DNA of 10,474 nucleotides from Candidatus Solibacter sp. (lineage in GTDB: Bacteria; Acidobacteriota; Terriglobia; Bryobacterales; Bryobacteraceae), in the NCBI GenBank assembly GCA_017883355.1, contig JADGNS010000077.1, forward strand, positions 1 to 10,474, given 5' to 3'. The notes beneath the pieces were generated by a model that ran no database searches, had not been told where the DNA came from, and saw only the letters and a list, made by a program, of their open reading frames with translations. The translations under genes and the position numbers were made by a program. Within the stretch, counting starts at the first letter, position 1. Every line of letters begins with the position of its first letter. Positions 1 through 5,884 of this stretch are shown here, piece after piece.

Positions 1-1
1 G

Positions 2-190
2 ACCCACTTTGCCGTCATCCCCTGGAAACCTGAGGCGCCGGTGGGACCCGAACGTCTAAGGGAATGGACGCTACAAGCGCTGCATACGGCGGTATCGGGG
101 GCGTGGGCCGGTATCTTTTACACCGTCTTTACATCCTCACGACGCTTGGCGGTGGTCCCCTCCCCTACCATTCCCTACAGGAAGAGCTAG
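2..190 (+). CDS. C-terminal end of an unrecognised protein (partial at left edge)
   Basis: One frame stays open from the left edge for 62 codons to a TAG, while the other two forward frames hit stops within about 60 bases. Third positions are mostly G or C, as expected for coding DNA in this genome. The fragment has an aromatic and aliphatic stretch (HTAVSGAWAGIFYTVFTS) and a basic, proline-containing tail. I do not recognise a family. Its stop lies four bases before the next start, and the next gene's ribosome-binding site lies inside its last codons, which suggests the two are co-transcribed. The call rests on the open frame and codon pattern only. Confidence 0.45.
   Translation, partial: THFAVIPWKPEAPVGPERLREWTLQALHTAVSGAWAGIFYTVFTSSRRLAVVPSPTIPYRKS
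179..186 (+). promoter_or_regulatory. Ribosome-binding site of the TIGR03437 gene
   Basis: AGGAAGAG lies eight bases before the ATG at 195 and overlaps the last codons of the upstream partial gene. It fixes the start of the secreted protein and suggests translational coupling. Confidence 0.6.
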
Positions 191-194
191 TAGC

Positions 195-1001
195 ATGAAA
201 TCGGTCAGCCTCTGGATCACAGCCGTCTGCTGCGTCGCCGCCGCGCAGGCCCAATCCCCCGTCGTCTCGGACGGCGGAGTCGCCAACGCCGCGAGCTTCG
301 AGCGTGGAGCCGGTATCGCACCCGGCTCCATGATCTCGATTTTCGGAACCAATCTCGCCTCCGGTTTAGCGCGCCTGGACACCGTTCCCCTCTCCACCAC
401 CATCGCCGACGTTTCAGTGACCTTCAACGGCATCGCTGCGCCCCTGCAGTTCGTATCGGAGAACATGATCGCCGCGCAGGTCCCCTGGGAGGTTCTGCCG
501 GACCCGAGCGTCTCCGGTGCCGCCAGCGTCGTAGTCACGCGGCCGGGCACCCAGTCGCAAGCCGTGACCATCCCCATCATCCCCGTCGCGCCCGCGGTCT
601 ATCGCGTTCACCCCTGGACCACCCAGGCGATGGCGCTCAATGCCGACGGAACCTTGGTAGCTGCCACCGGCACCGTCGAAGGGTTCCAGTCGCACCCTGC
701 CAACGTCGGCGACGCCATCCTGGTCTACGCCAACGGCCTCGGTGCCGTCACCCCCGGAATCGCCACTGGCGCCAATTCCCAGGACATCACGCGCATTACG
801 CAGACCACTCCGACCGTCCTGATCCAGGGTCAGTCCGCCAAAGTGACCTTCTCCGGCCTTTCCCCGAAAGTTCCCGGTCTGAACCTGCTGAACGTGGTCG
901 TCCCCGCCGGCGTCACGTCGAGCGACGCCGCCCCGATTCAAATCCAAATCGGCAGCACGACGACCACTGCTCAAATCACCATCGCCGTCCGCAGCCAGTA
1001 A
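195..1001 (+). CDS. Secreted stand-alone TIGR03437 (Solibacter-type) domain protein
   Basis: 268 aa. Residues 1-20 are a signal peptide (basic start, hydrophobic core, ending A-Q-A-Q-S), so the mature protein is exported. The rest is one complete TIGR03437-type region. It opens with a GGVANAASF motif (about 28-36), followed by an IPT/TIG-like stretch 'APGSMISIFGTNLA', an 'NMIAAQVPWEV' strand motif, an 'AMALNADGTLV' segment, a 'VGDAILVYANGLGAV' loop and a final 'PGLNLLNVVVPAGV' motif. This domain is abundant in Solibacter, usually at the C-terminus of larger secreted proteins; its function is unknown and beta-sandwich adhesion or surface binding is a guess. Here it stands alone. The start is supported by AGGAAGAG at 179-186, eight bases upstream. 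It ends only 22 bases before the end of the convergent next gene, with no obvious terminator. Confidence 0.85.
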   Translation: MKSVSLWITAVCCVAAAQAQSPVVSDGGVANAASFERGAGIAPGSMISIFGTNLASGLARLDTVPLSTTIADVSVTFNGIAAPLQFVSENMIAAQVPWEVLPDPSVSGAASVVVTRPGTQSQAVTIPIIPVAPAVYRVHPWTTQAMALNADGTLVAATGTVEGFQSHPANVGDAILVYANGLGAVTPGIATGANSQDITRITQTTPTVLIQGQSAKVTFSGLSPKVPGLNLLNVVVPAGVTSSDAAPIQIQIGSTTTTAQITIAVRSQ

Positions 1002-1023
1002 CGCATCGGATTGCCGCTGGAAA

Positions 1024-1704
1024 CTAAAGCACTCCCACGCCGTACACCTTGCCCAAACCGGCATCCTGCACGAACACGATCACGCGCCCGGCGTCCGCCG
1101 GTACGGCGATGTCCTGGGCGAAGCCCCCGCCCCGCTTGACCGCGCCGATCTTGCGCAGGCTGCGCAGGATGGCCACGTGATGCAGGCGGCGCCCCTGGTT
1201 TTCGCCCGAGGCGACCTGCGAGGTCCCGCTATTGTCCGCCAGTGCCAGCCAGACATCGGCCGACCTGGCTGCGCGATCGATTTGCACCTGGACTCCCGCC
1301 GCGCTGCGCGCCAGGTGCACGCCGATCTTCTCCCGCGACCGGGCGCGCGCAATCTCCTCCATCGCCCGCCGCGCGTCGTTGCCCACAAATTCCGTCACGC
1401 CATCAATCACCATCTGCGGCGTGTAAGGGCCCGGTATGCCGAATCCGCGGGCGTAGGCCTCCTGCCGCTGGGTGTTGGCATGTCCACTGTACGGATCGCG
1501 CCAGCCGAGCCCGTCCCAGTAATCCACGTGTTCGCTGAGCACGATCGCCTGTGGGTCGAGCGACTCCAACAGCCGGTCGGCGGGCGGACAACTGGAGCAG
1601 CCCTCGCTGGTGAACAACTCCACCAGGATGGGAGCGCGCGAGGAATCGGCGCCGGCCGCCAACAGCGATGCGCCGAACGCGGCCAGCAGAAGATTGCGAA
1701 ACAT
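1024..1704 (-). CDS. Secreted DUF1223 family protein (thioredoxin-fold-like, CxxC)
   Basis: 226 aa from the ATG at 1704. The frame extends further upstream, but this start has GGAGGG just before it and gives a clean signal peptide (MFRNLLLAAFGASLLAAGA). The core carries the DUF1223 signature: VELFTSEGCSSCPPAD (about 28-43, C36 and C39), then HVDYWDGLGW (59-68), a T-QRQEAYA motif, and 'PYTPQMVIDG' (93-102). The GCSSC motif sits where thioredoxin-like proteins carry their redox pair. A redox or metal-related role in the periplasm is plausible, but the family is functionally uncharacterised. The C-terminal half is beta-rich. It is convergent with the TIGR03437 gene and lies downstream of the heme-motif gene, separated from it by a terminator, so it probably has its own promoter in 1705-1771; I see no convincing boxes there. 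Confidence 0.85.
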   Translation of the reverse strand: MFRNLLLAAFGASLLAAGADSSRAPILVELFTSEGCSSCPPADRLLESLDPQAIVLSEHVDYWDGLGWRDPYSGHANTQRQEAYARGFGIPGPYTPQMVIDGVTEFVGNDARRAMEEIARARSREKIGVHLARSAAGVQVQIDRAARSADVWLALADNSGTSQVASGENQGRRLHHVAILRSLRKIGAVKRGGGFAQDIAVPADAGRVIVFVQDAGLGKVYGVGVL

Positions 1705-1771
1705 CAGCCCTCCGTGATCCCTTCGTACCATGAATGACGCGAGGCCGCGGGTAAATTCCCTGCGGGAGGGC

Positions 1772-1806
1772 AAAAAACGGAGACCGCCCAGAGGAGATGG
1801 GCGGTC
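1772..1806 (-). terminator. Intrinsic (Rho-independent) terminator
   Basis: Read on the minus strand, a perfect 8-bp stem (GACCGCCC / GGGCGGTC, plus-strand 1799-1806 and 1782-1789) encloses a 9-base loop and is followed by a run of six T (plus-strand A at 1772-1777). It starts 9 bases after the stop of the CxxCH/TIGR03437 gene and separates it from the DUF1223 gene. Confidence 0.85.
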
Positions 1807-1815
1807 CCCAAGGGG

Positions 1816-3171
1816 TTATCGTTTCACGCTGAGAAGCGTGCCGGCGGGCGACTGGATCCCGTTGCCCTGCGCGACTACCGCAAGGTCGCCGTCGGGAACG
1901 GAACCCGGAACCTGGACCGCAATCTGGTAAAGCCCGGGGTTTCCGGGGGCAATGGCGGCGCCCACCACCGTGGCCGCTACGTTGCCGATGGTCACGGTTA
2001 CAGGATTGGCCAGGTAGGCCACAGGGTTCGAGGGTGGTAGTACCCCCGGCGCGACCGGTGGATTGGTGGCGCCAAAGCCCGTGCCCCACAGGATGATCAC
2101 CTCGCCCGGTTTCGCCGCGACACTGGTGACCGCCTGAAACAGTCCGGCGGGTGCCACCAGGCTGAAGTCCGGGCGCGTGGCCACCGCGTATTTTCCGCTC
2201 CACAGGAAGAACCCTGGCGATACCGCCTGCAACTGCGCCGTACCCGGGGGACTGGTGGCGCCGTTGTAAGTGACTTCCACCGGGACCGGCCCGAGGGCGC
2301 TGTCCGCAGGCGCCTGGACGTTGATCTGCGATGGGCTGATGTACGCCACATACGCCGGTTTGCCGTCGATCTTGACGCTGACGCCGTCGAGTTGCGTGGG
2401 TAGCGCGCCATTGACGAAATCGGCGGATCCCCAGGCGCGGGTGTTGCCGGCGAGATTCAAGCCGTGAATGGTTACCCAGCTTCCCGCCGAGATGCCCGGC
2501 TGGAAGTTGGCCGCGTTGACCACGCCTCCGCTCGAGATTGCCGGCGCCGGCGTTGGCCCCGCCGACGCGGGTGTGAGCGTGTACCTGGCGGTGTAGGTGT
2601 GGTCGCCGCGGTCGGAGTTATCCCCGTTGGCGGCCACGGCGGCGAGGTACACGGTCAGGTTGCCGGCGTTGGTGGCGGGCGGCGTCCAGTCGAATTCGAA
2701 GGTCACGGCCCCGGCGGTCCCCAGCCGCGAGCCGCTTTGCGTGTGCTCGATGTATTCCAGCGCCATCCCGTTGGTGGCGCAGGCATTGCCGAACTCCTGA
2801 CTGCGGAAGTTCGTCTGCGTGCAGACTAGTTGCGTGAACCCGTCGGCGCCGGCCGCGAAGGCCCCCGCCTGCGTGCTGGCGCTGTTGGCCAGGCGCGCGG
2901 TGAGTTGGAATCCCCAGCGTTTTCCGGCCGGGTCGGTGATGTTCACTACCAGGTGCTGCCGGACGCCGGGTGCATAAGTGAGAGCGCCGGGAAATGCCAC
3001 GCTCACACTGCCCGATCCGGGAGGTCCGCTGTGGCACCGGGTGCAGGTATCCTCACCAGGCACCCCGGAAACTCCGGCGTCCAGACCGCTCAAGTAGGCC
3101 AGAAGCAGCACCGGCAACGCCGTGCCGATTGCCGCCGCCTTTGCGATGCGACTGATGGTTTCCGACACCAT
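1816..3171 (-). CDS. Secreted CxxCH / Reeler-like protein with C-terminal TIGR03437 domain
   Basis: 451 aa. An N-terminal hydrophobic segment (about 11-30) is a signal peptide or membrane anchor. Directly after it comes GEDTCTRCHSGPPGSGSV, in which C43-x-x-C46-H47 is a single c-type heme motif. Residues about 52-200 form a beta-rich domain with 'YAPGVRQHLVVNITD', 'KRWGFQLTAR' and a late 'GNLTVYLAAVAANG' strand. This resembles the Reeler (choice-of-anchor V type) domain, which in bacteria often follows a CxxCH motif. A Pro-rich linker (201-210) leads to a full TIGR03437 region (211-451; GGVVNAANF, AGSWVTIHGLNLA, SQINVQAPA, GEVIILWGTGFGA, GLYQIAVQVPG), alignable motif by motif with the stand-alone protein at 195-1001. 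I infer an extracytoplasmic protein that may carry one heme; its electron partner is unknown. An intrinsic terminator follows. Confidence 0.8.
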   Translation of the reverse strand: MVSETISRIAKAAAIGTALPVLLLAYLSGLDAGVSGVPGEDTCTRCHSGPPGSGSVSVAFPGALTYAPGVRQHLVVNITDPAGKRWGFQLTARLANSASTQAGAFAAGADGFTQLVCTQTNFRSQEFGNACATNGMALEYIEHTQSGSRLGTAGAVTFEFDWTPPATNAGNLTVYLAAVAANGDNSDRGDHTYTARYTLTPASAGPTPAPAISSGGVVNAANFQPGISAGSWVTIHGLNLAGNTRAWGSADFVNGALPTQLDGVSVKIDGKPAYVAYISPSQINVQAPADSALGPVPVEVTYNGATSPPGTAQLQAVSPGFFLWSGKYAVATRPDFSLVAPAGLFQAVTSVAAKPGEVIILWGTGFGATNPPVAPGVLPPSNPVAYLANPVTVTIGNVAATVVGAAIAPGNPGLYQIAVQVPGSVPDGDLAVVAQGNGIQSPAGTLLSVKR

Positions 3172-3214
3172 GATCCGCCATGGTAAGGAGCAGGTTGCGG
3201 TCCGCGCCGGTCGA

Positions 3215-3242
3215 AATAGCTAAGTGTTAATTAGGCAAAGGG
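3215..3242 (-). promoter_or_regulatory. AT-rich island, possible promoter of the CxxCH/TIGR03437 gene
   Basis: An A/T-rich stretch (on the minus strand TTGCCTAATTAACAC, then TTAGCTATTTC) stands out in otherwise GC-rich DNA, 45-70 bases upstream of the start at 3171. No well-spaced -35/-10 pair is clear, so this is only a likely promoter area. The rest of 3172-3337 holds only this island and the hairpin at 3295-3315. Confidence 0.3.
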
Positions 3243-3294
3243 ATACGGCGGATGTAGTGGAGTTCGACAGCGTGCGTTGGGGCAACTTGCCACG

Positions 3295-3315
3295 CGCCAC
3301 CGGCAGTCGGTGGCG
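3295..3315 (-). terminator. GC-rich hairpin after the small basic protein gene
   Basis: CGCCACCG and CGGTGGCG form a perfect 8-bp stem around a 5-base loop, about 23 bases after the stop of the basic protein gene on the minus strand. There is no T run on that side, so it may be a factor-dependent terminator or an RNA-stabilising hairpin. A second small palindrome, GGCAA-C-TTGCC, lies at 3281-3291. Confidence 0.4.
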
Positions 3316-3337
3316 GCGCTTTGTCACAGGCCCCGGA

Positions 3338-3532
3338 CTACTTGTGGGTGCGCTTTACTTTCTTAACCTTGCGGGGTTTGACCTTGGAGGCCTTGGACTG
3401 CTTGTACTGCCTGGTCTTCTTGATCTTTACACGTTTGGCGCGCCGCACAGCGGGCTTCTTGGCGGCCGCCTGAACCATTCCCGTAACCCCGCAGCTCAAT
3501 GCCAGGGCGAGCGCTAATGTACGAAGTCGCAT
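3338..3532 (-). CDS. Small, highly basic secreted protein
   Basis: 64 aa from the ATG at 3532; an in-frame GTG at 3565 would add 11 residues but would overlap the rhomboid gene and spoil the signal peptide. Residues 1-23 are a signal peptide (MRLRTLALALALSCG, then M-V-Q-A-A). The remaining 41 residues contain 15 Lys and 6 Arg and no acidic residue, with repeated K-V-K / R-K-V-K-K units resembling histone-H1-like tails. I do not recognise a named family. Being exported, it could bind anionic polymers such as envelope polysaccharide, extracellular DNA or lipid, which is inference only. It starts eight bases after the rhomboid stop on the same strand, so the two are probably co-transcribed and coupled. 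No strong ribosome-binding site is visible. Confidence 0.65.
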   Translation of the reverse strand: MRLRTLALALALSCGVTGMVQAAAKKPAVRRAKRVKIKKTRQYKQSKASKVKPRKVKKVKRTHK

Positions 3533-3540
3533 CACTAGTA

Positions 3541-4383
3541 TTATTGCGTACTTGCCGCGAACCACAAATACATTTTCAGGAAGCTAACTATCGTCAACAG
3601 GATGCAGAACCAACTGGCGGCGCGCCAGAGGTTCTCGACTACGCCTTCCCGGCCGGGGGTGCCCGCCAGGTAGGCGATCCCAAAGCCGGCCGCCAGACCG
3701 CCGATGTGCGCCGCGTTATCCACGCGGAACGCCCCGATCATCCCGAAAGCCAAACAGACGGCGGCTCCGCGAAGGTACATGCCGCGAATTGCCGCGCCCA
3801 TGGCGTTGCGATGGCGTACGCCCAGCGCAATCATGGCGCCCACCAGCCCCATAAGCCCCGCCGATGCCCCCACGGAAATCGCCGGGCTCCATAACGCGCT
3901 GGCATAGAAGCCGCCTACCGTGGAGATGAAATAGATCGCCAGCATGCGGCTCGACCCGTAAATCTCTTCCACCTGGGCGCCAAGATCGAACAGCACCCAG
4001 GAGTTCATCAGAATATGGAACAGCCCGCCGTGCAGGAAGCCCGCCGTCACCAGACGCCAATACTCGCCCTGGGCCAACCCCAGGTTCCACTTGGCGCCGA
4101 AGCGCACCAGCGTGGGGATGTCCAGGTTCATGAACGCATCCTGATTGCCGCCCCGCATGCTGAAGATGGTGGTGGCGATGTACAGCCCGAAATTGAGCAG
4201 CAGGATGATGGTGGTGTTGAAGCGGAAGTGGGGGATGAACCCGCCGACCAGTTCGGAAGAATCGTCGCGCGAAACCTGGCGCGGCGCCACCGCCTCGTTG
4301 CAGTACGGGCAGACGCGGTCTTTGATTGTGATGAATGCCCGGCAGTGCGGGCACATGCGGCGTGGATCCATCAGGACCATCAT
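3541..4383 (-). CDS. Rhomboid family intramembrane serine protease with N-terminal zinc ribbon
   Basis: 280 aa from the ATG at 4383. The frame opens further, to a TTG at 4452, but that would cover the divergent aldolase start; the ATGs at 4380 and 4371 are alternatives. Near the N-terminus CPHC and CPYC (13 residues between pairs) form a zinc ribbon. The rhomboid core follows: 'GEYWRLVTAGFLHGGLFHILMN', with the oxyanion-side H-x3-N; then GASAGLMG, with the catalytic Ser in G-A-S-A-G; and NAAHIGGLAAG, with the catalytic His. Six or seven membrane helices are visible, the first near FNTTIILLLNFGLYIATTIF and one extra at the C-terminus. The Ser-His dyad is intact, so an active protease cleaving substrates within the membrane is expected; the substrate is unknown. 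It is divergent from the BMC operon across about 60 bases and lies upstream of the basic secreted protein gene. Confidence 0.9.
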   Translation of the reverse strand: MMVLMDPRRMCPHCRAFITIKDRVCPYCNEAVAPRQVSRDDSSELVGGFIPHFRFNTTIILLLNFGLYIATTIFSMRGGNQDAFMNLDIPTLVRFGAKWNLGLAQGEYWRLVTAGFLHGGLFHILMNSWVLFDLGAQVEEIYGSSRMLAIYFISTVGGFYASALWSPAISVGASAGLMGLVGAMIALGVRHRNAMGAAIRGMYLRGAAVCLAFGMIGAFRVDNAAHIGGLAAGFGIAYLAGTPGREGVVENLWRAASWFCILLTIVSFLKMYLWFAASTQ

Positions 4384-4423
4384 ACGCTGTATGCCGCTCC
4401 GGCCCGGTGACGCAGGCGCAGTC

Positions 4424-4432
4424 TGGTACAAT
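4424..4432 (+). promoter_or_regulatory. Extended -10 promoter of the BMC operon
   Basis: TGGTACAAT matches the extended -10 form TG-n-TAnAAT with five of six -10 bases. No good -35 lies at the usual distance (a weak GGTGAC lies near 4406). Transcription would start near 4439, leaving only about six bases before the ATG at 4445, so the aldolase mRNA would be nearly leaderless. Consistent with this, no convincing ribosome-binding site precedes the start. Confidence 0.5.
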
Positions 4433-4444
4433 CGGATTTCCGCA

Positions 4445-5275
4445 ATGGTCAAAACAGAGCGCGAGTATCGGGACGATATCTGCCAGATCGGCCGCTTGGT
4501 ATTTCAAAAGGGATGGGTCGCCGCCAACGATGGCAATATCACCATCCGCCTGGATGCGGAACGGATTCTGGCCACGCCGACCGCGGTGTGCAAGGGCCTG
4601 ATGCAGCCCGACGATCTGATCATCGTGGATATGAAGGGCAATAAGATATCCGGCCGCCTGCAAGGCACCAGCGAGATCGCCATGCACACGACGGTGTACG
4701 GAATGCGTCCCGACGTGAAAGCCGTGGTGCACGCGCATCCTCCCGTCGCCACCGGCTTTGCCACCGCCGGCCGCCAACTCAATCTGGCGCTACTGCCGGA
4801 AGTGATCATCGGCCTGGGCTGCGTGCCGCTGGCGGATTATGGTCTGCCCGGGACCGACGCCCTCACCGAGCCGATGCTGCCCCTGATTCCCAAGTTTGAC
4901 GCGCTCATGATGGCCAACCACGGCGCCGTCTGCTACGGCGAGGACGTGTTCAAGGCCTATTTCAAGATGGAGACCATGGAGCACTTCGCGCGCATCCAAC
5001 TGGTGGCCGAGCTTTTGGGCGGCGCCAACGTTCTGCCGCGCACCGAAGTGGATAAACTGCTGGATGCGCGGACGCGCTACGGCGTCAAGGCCAAGAGCGC
5101 CGGCGAACCGAATTGCCCGGTGGCGGCCGAGGATGTGGGCAGCGGCGGTTGCGGCGGCGCTCCGGGCGGCACTTTGGGCACCACGCCGCGCAGCGAGGAA
5201 GAACATTTTTACGTATCGCGCTCGGAACTCGTCCAGATGGTGGAAGATGCTCTCAAGGCGCGCGGTTTAGCTTAG
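4445..5275 (+). CDS. BMC-associated class II aldolase (fuculose-1-phosphate aldolase type)
   Basis: 276 aa. The family is zinc-dependent and usually cleaves sugar phosphates such as L-fuculose- or L-rhamnulose-1-phosphate to dihydroxyacetone phosphate and lactaldehyde. Visible active-site elements are GN (30-31), E77 in GTSEIAMH (expected catalytic Glu), H96 and H98 in VVHAHPP, and H159 in MMANHG; the three His are the expected zinc ligands. The core ends near residue 215. It is followed by a Cys/Gly/Ala-rich linker (about 220-246) and an amphipathic helix near 255-275 (SRSELVQMVEDALKARG), the layout of a BMC encapsulation peptide. The start ATG at 4445 is chosen because the family begins there; the frame continues 100 codons upstream into the antisense of the rhomboid gene. 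It leads the BMC operon, so it is likely lumenal. The true substrate is not proven. Confidence 0.9.
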   Translation: MVKTEREYRDDICQIGRLVFQKGWVAANDGNITIRLDAERILATPTAVCKGLMQPDDLIIVDMKGNKISGRLQGTSEIAMHTTVYGMRPDVKAVVHAHPPVATGFATAGRQLNLALLPEVIIGLGCVPLADYGLPGTDALTEPMLPLIPKFDALMMANHGAVCYGEDVFKAYFKMETMEHFARIQLVAELLGGANVLPRTEVDKLLDARTRYGVKAKSAGEPNCPVAAEDVGSGGCGGAPGGTLGTTPRSEEEHFYVSRSELVQMVEDALKARGLA

Positions 5276-5300
5276 AACGAATTCTTTGGAGACTCTAGCG

Positions 5301-5597
5301 ATGGGCGAAGCTTTAGGAATGATCGAAACGCGCGGTCTGATAGCCATGATCGAGGCCGCCGACGCAATGGTGAAGGCTGCCAAGGTCAACCTGGTGGGCT
5401 GGGAGAAGATCGGTTCGGGTTACGTCACCGCCATGGTCCGCGGCGATGTGGCCGCGGTTCGTGCGGCTACCGATGCCGGCGCCGCGGCGGCGCGCCGCGT
5501 GGGCGAATTGATCGCCGTACACGTGATTCCGCGCCCGCACGAGAGCCTGGAATCCATCCTGCCCATCGGCAAGACGCAGACAGGCGCCGGTAAGTAA
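5301..5597 (+). CDS. BMC-H hexameric microcompartment shell protein
   Basis: 98 aa, a single BMC domain of normal length. It begins MGEALGMIETRG, continues with 'AADAMVKAAKVNLVGWEKIGSGYVTAMVRGDV' features, and ends with 'GELIAVHVIPRPH'. The pore loop is K36-I-G-S-G40, so G38-S39-G40 line the central pore of the hexamer that forms the shell facets. The sequence is close in style to the Haliangium ochraceum and acidobacterial BMC-H type (from memory). The ATG at 5301 is preferred over an in-frame TTG at 5286 because GGAG (5288-5291) lies nine bases ahead of it. It follows the aldolase by 25 bases and precedes three BMC-P genes. A hairpin spans its stop codon. Confidence 0.95.
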   Translation: MGEALGMIETRGLIAMIEAADAMVKAAKVNLVGWEKIGSGYVTAMVRGDVAAVRAATDAGAAAARRVGELIAVHVIPRPHESLESILPIGKTQTGAGK

Positions 5598-5604
5598 CCG
5601 GCGC
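5584..5604 (+). promoter_or_regulatory. Hairpin enclosing the BMC-H stop codon
   Basis: GCGCCGG (5584-5590) and CCGGCGC (5598-5604) form a perfect 7-bp stem. Its 7-base loop, TAAGTAA, ends in the BMC-H stop codon. No T run follows, so it is not an intrinsic terminator. It ends directly before the GAGGAA ribosome-binding site (5605-5610) of the first BMC-P gene. Confidence 0.5.
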
Positions 5605-5614
5605 GAGGAACCTC

Positions 5615-5881
5615 ATGATTCTCGCCCGTGTCGTGGGCACCGTGGTGGCCACACGCAAAGATCCTCGTCTCGAAGGCAAGAAGTTGCTCATCCTCAAACC
5701 GGTCTCTCCGGATGGCAAGGATGAGACCGGCTACGTGGTCAGCGTGGATACCGTCGGCTCGGGCATCGGCGAGCGCGTGATCTCGGTTGCGGGAAGCAGC
5801 GCGCGCATGGCCGAAGGCTGCAAGGATATTCCCGTCGATAACGCCATCATCGGCATTGTCGACGAAGTGCATCTGGACTAG
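5615..5881 (+). CDS. BMC-P pentameric vertex protein (EutN/CcmL family), first copy
   Basis: 88 aa, typical for this family, whose pentamers cap the vertices of the shell. The N-terminal strand MILARVVGTVVATRKD and the 'GKKLLILKPVSPDG' strand are characteristic. They are followed by 'VVSVDTVGSGIGERVISVAGSSARMA', with the conserved VD-x-VGSG-x-GE loop, and the C-terminal 'VDNAIIGIVDEVHLD'. It has no extension. GAGGAA at 5605-5610 is a good ribosome-binding site, four bases before the start. Of the three BMC-P copies here it is the one closest to the family consensus. The next BMC-P begins three bases after its stop. Confidence 0.93.
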   Translation: MILARVVGTVVATRKDPRLEGKKLLILKPVSPDGKDETGYVVSVDTVGSGIGERVISVAGSSARMAEGCKDIPVDNAIIGIVDEVHLD

Positions 5882-5884
5882 CGT

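Noticed and set aside
1403..2203. 266-codon minus-strand frame bridging the DUF1223 gene and the CxxCH/TIGR03437 gene
   Set aside because: It is a shifted frame of both genes and runs through an intrinsic terminator.
4145..4444. 100-codon N-terminal extension of the aldolase
   Set aside because: It is antisense to the rhomboid gene, the extra residues match no aldolase feature, and the promoter lies inside it; the family start fits 4445.
3716..4777. 353-codon minus-strand frame spanning the rhomboid and aldolase genes
   Set aside because: It crosses two well-supported genes in the wrong frame and its His/Arg/Gly-rich translation shows no family.
5286..5300. TTG start adding five residues to BMC-H
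   Set aside because: The ATG at 5301 has a well-placed GGAG, which the TTG start would overlap, and BMC-H proteins usually begin at this point.
5584..5604. Intrinsic terminator after BMC-H
   Set aside because: The stem is strong but no T run follows, and three operon genes continue directly downstream.
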